Source: Microbulbifer thermotolerans
GTDB lineage: Bacteria; Pseudomonadota; Gammaproteobacteria; Pseudomonadales; Cellvibrionaceae
DNA: 64,000 nt
Direction: 5' to 3'
Assembly: GCF_900112305.1 (NCBI RefSeq)
Contig: NZ_FOKT01000001.1
Coordinates: forward strand, 434,001-498,000
Position numbers and translations under genes: made by a program. Shown here in pieces: positions 63,208 through 64,000 of the stretch; the stretch's first letter is position 1; each line of letters begins with the position of its first letter. The notes beneath the pieces are model-generated. The model made no database searches, had not been told where the DNA came from, and saw only the letters and a list, made by a program, of their open reading frames with translations.

Positions 63208-63261
63208 TCGAGAGCCGCAGGGCGCAGTGGTGTAACACAACGCCGTTACACTGCGAACGCG

Positions 63262-63294
63262 AAAAAGGGGGCCCTCGACCGGCCCCTTTTTTCT
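63262..63294 (+). terminator. Intercistronic terminator between rpsB and tsf
   Basis: AAAAAGGGGGCC pairs with GGCCCCTTTTTT across a short loop. An attenuating terminator at this place is known in rpsB-tsf operons. Confidence 0.8.
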
Positions 63295-63327
63295 AATTTT
63301 TCAGAGATAGACCCCGAGGATTGAATC

Positions 63328-64000
63328 ATGGCGATTACCGCGTCTATGGTAAAAGAACTGCGCGAGCGCACCGGCCTGCCGATGATGGAGTGCAAGAAGG
63401 CACTGACCGAGGCGGACGGTGATATTGAAAAAGCGATTGAAAATCTGCGCAAAGCCTCCGGCCTGAAGGCCGCTAAAAAAGCTGGCCGCACCGCTGCGGA
63501 TGGCATTGTTGCTGCCAAAGTGGCCGAAGACGGCAGTTACGGTGTGCTGGTGGAGGTGAATTCCGAGACCGACTTCGTCGCCCGCGATGACAATTTCCAG
63601 GCTTTTGTGGTCAAGGTTGTCGACAAAGCCTTTGCTGAGCGTCAGGAGGATGTAGCGGCCTTGATGGAAGGTGAGCTGGAAGCCGCGCGCGAAGCGCTGG
63701 TCCAAAAGATCGGCGAGAACATTGGCGTGCGCCGCGTGCAGCTGGTGGAAGCGCCGGTTGTCGGTGCCTATGTACACTCCAACAGCCGCATCGCCGCCCT
63801 GGTGGCGCTGAGTGGTGGCAGCGTTGAGCTGGCCAAGGATGTCGCCATGCATGTGGCAGCGGTCAATCCGCAGGTGAATAAGCCCGAAGATATGCCCGCC
63901 GATGTGCTGGACAAAGAAAAGGAAATTATCAAGGCCCAGCCGGATATGGAAGGCAAGCCGGCCGAGATCGTCGAGAAGATGATGGGCGGTCGTATCAAGA
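63328..64000 (+). CDS. tsf: Elongation factor Ts (cut by the window end)
   Basis: The first 224 residues of EF-Ts, which exchanges GDP for GTP on EF-Tu. The start [26 protein letters not shown] contains the UBA-like N-terminal domain. The [10 protein letters not shown] core motif (about residues 81-90) contacts EF-Tu. The frame is open at the right edge; the family is about 285-290 residues, so some 60 residues are missing. GAGG lies 8 nt upstream of the ATG. Confidence 0.97.
   Translation, partial: MAITASMVKELRERTGLPMMECKKALTEADGDIEKAIENLRKASGLKAAKKAGRTAADGIVAAKVAEDGSYGVLVEVNSETDFVARDDNFQAFVVKVVDKAFAERQEDVAALMEGELEAAREALVQKIGENIGVRRVQLVEAPVVGAYVHSNSRIAALVALSGGSVELAKDVAMHVAAVNPQVNKPEDMPADVLDKEKEIIKAQPDMEGKPAEIVEKMMGGRIK

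Noticed and set aside
1-64000. CRISPR arrays, tRNA or rRNA genes, prophage or defence gene clusters
   Set aside because: I saw no regularly spaced repeats, cloverleaf sequences, rRNA segments, integrases or phage structural genes in the window.

Overview
The window is a continuous, gene-dense stretch of a GC-rich gammaproteobacterial chromosome. The gene order map-glnD-dapC-nth-arsC-dapD-dapE facing rpsB-tsf, together with a PhoPQ-like pair, PdxJ, TIGR04211, VC0807-type and PA0069-type genes, resembles Pseudomonas relatives and marine Cellvibrionales such as Microbulbifer. The genus is an inference; no rRNA or tRNA gene is present to test it.

Layout. 1-1.7 kb: start of an unknown leftward gene, then an ECF sigma operon with a membrane partner and two small exported proteins. 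1.8-4.8 kb: glycine-zipper protein, PepSY protein and a PhoP/PhoQ-like two-component system. 5-6.3 kb: O-acetylhomoserine sulfhydrylase. 6.3-7.5 kb: an AT-rich gap with one orphan gene. 7.5-20 kb: glycosyltransferase/PAP2 pair, saccharopine-dehydrogenase-like reductase, two SDRs, a LysR regulator, TSUP transporter, DUF1097 gene with two tiny downstream ORFs, GIY-YIG protein, an SOS-boxed radical SAM gene, a GltB-like FMN protein and a Na+/H+ antiporter. 20-28 kb: secreted lipase, threonine catabolism (kbl, tdh), an ALDH/ThDP decarboxylase pair that fits the arginine transaminase route, and pdxH. 28-37 kb: quinone oxidoreductase, an unusual lytic transglycosylase with two SBP domains, xseA, and guaB-guaA. 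37-45 kb: OmpA-like porin, a leftward operon (VC0807-like, yciI, SH3, cyclophilin, pdxJ, DUF2520, spoU) and a PHP phosphoesterase. 45-49 kb: yciO, scpA, scpB, rluB. 49-53 kb: a Cpx-like envelope stress module with a divergent Spy/CpxP gene, then a flavodoxin. 53.8-64 kb: lysine/DAP genes, nth, glnD, map, rpsB and a tsf cut by the window end.

The most interesting structure is a dispersed family of short elements ending in AATTAATCAGAGG followed by YTAR. One copy (11631-11844) is a complete 214 bp MITE-like element with terminal inverted repeats and a CTAA target duplication. Half-length copies hold a GAGCGC-type hairpin and sit directly at 3' ends of genes. In two cases the YTAR flank supplies the gene's stop codon, and in one the element encodes the last residues of a protein. 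Other items worth testing are a strong LexA box at the radical SAM gene, tandem CpxR-like direct repeats, a hairpin that hides the Shine-Dalgarno site upstream of kbl-tdh, and an orphan protein with a possible caspase-like His/Cys dyad.
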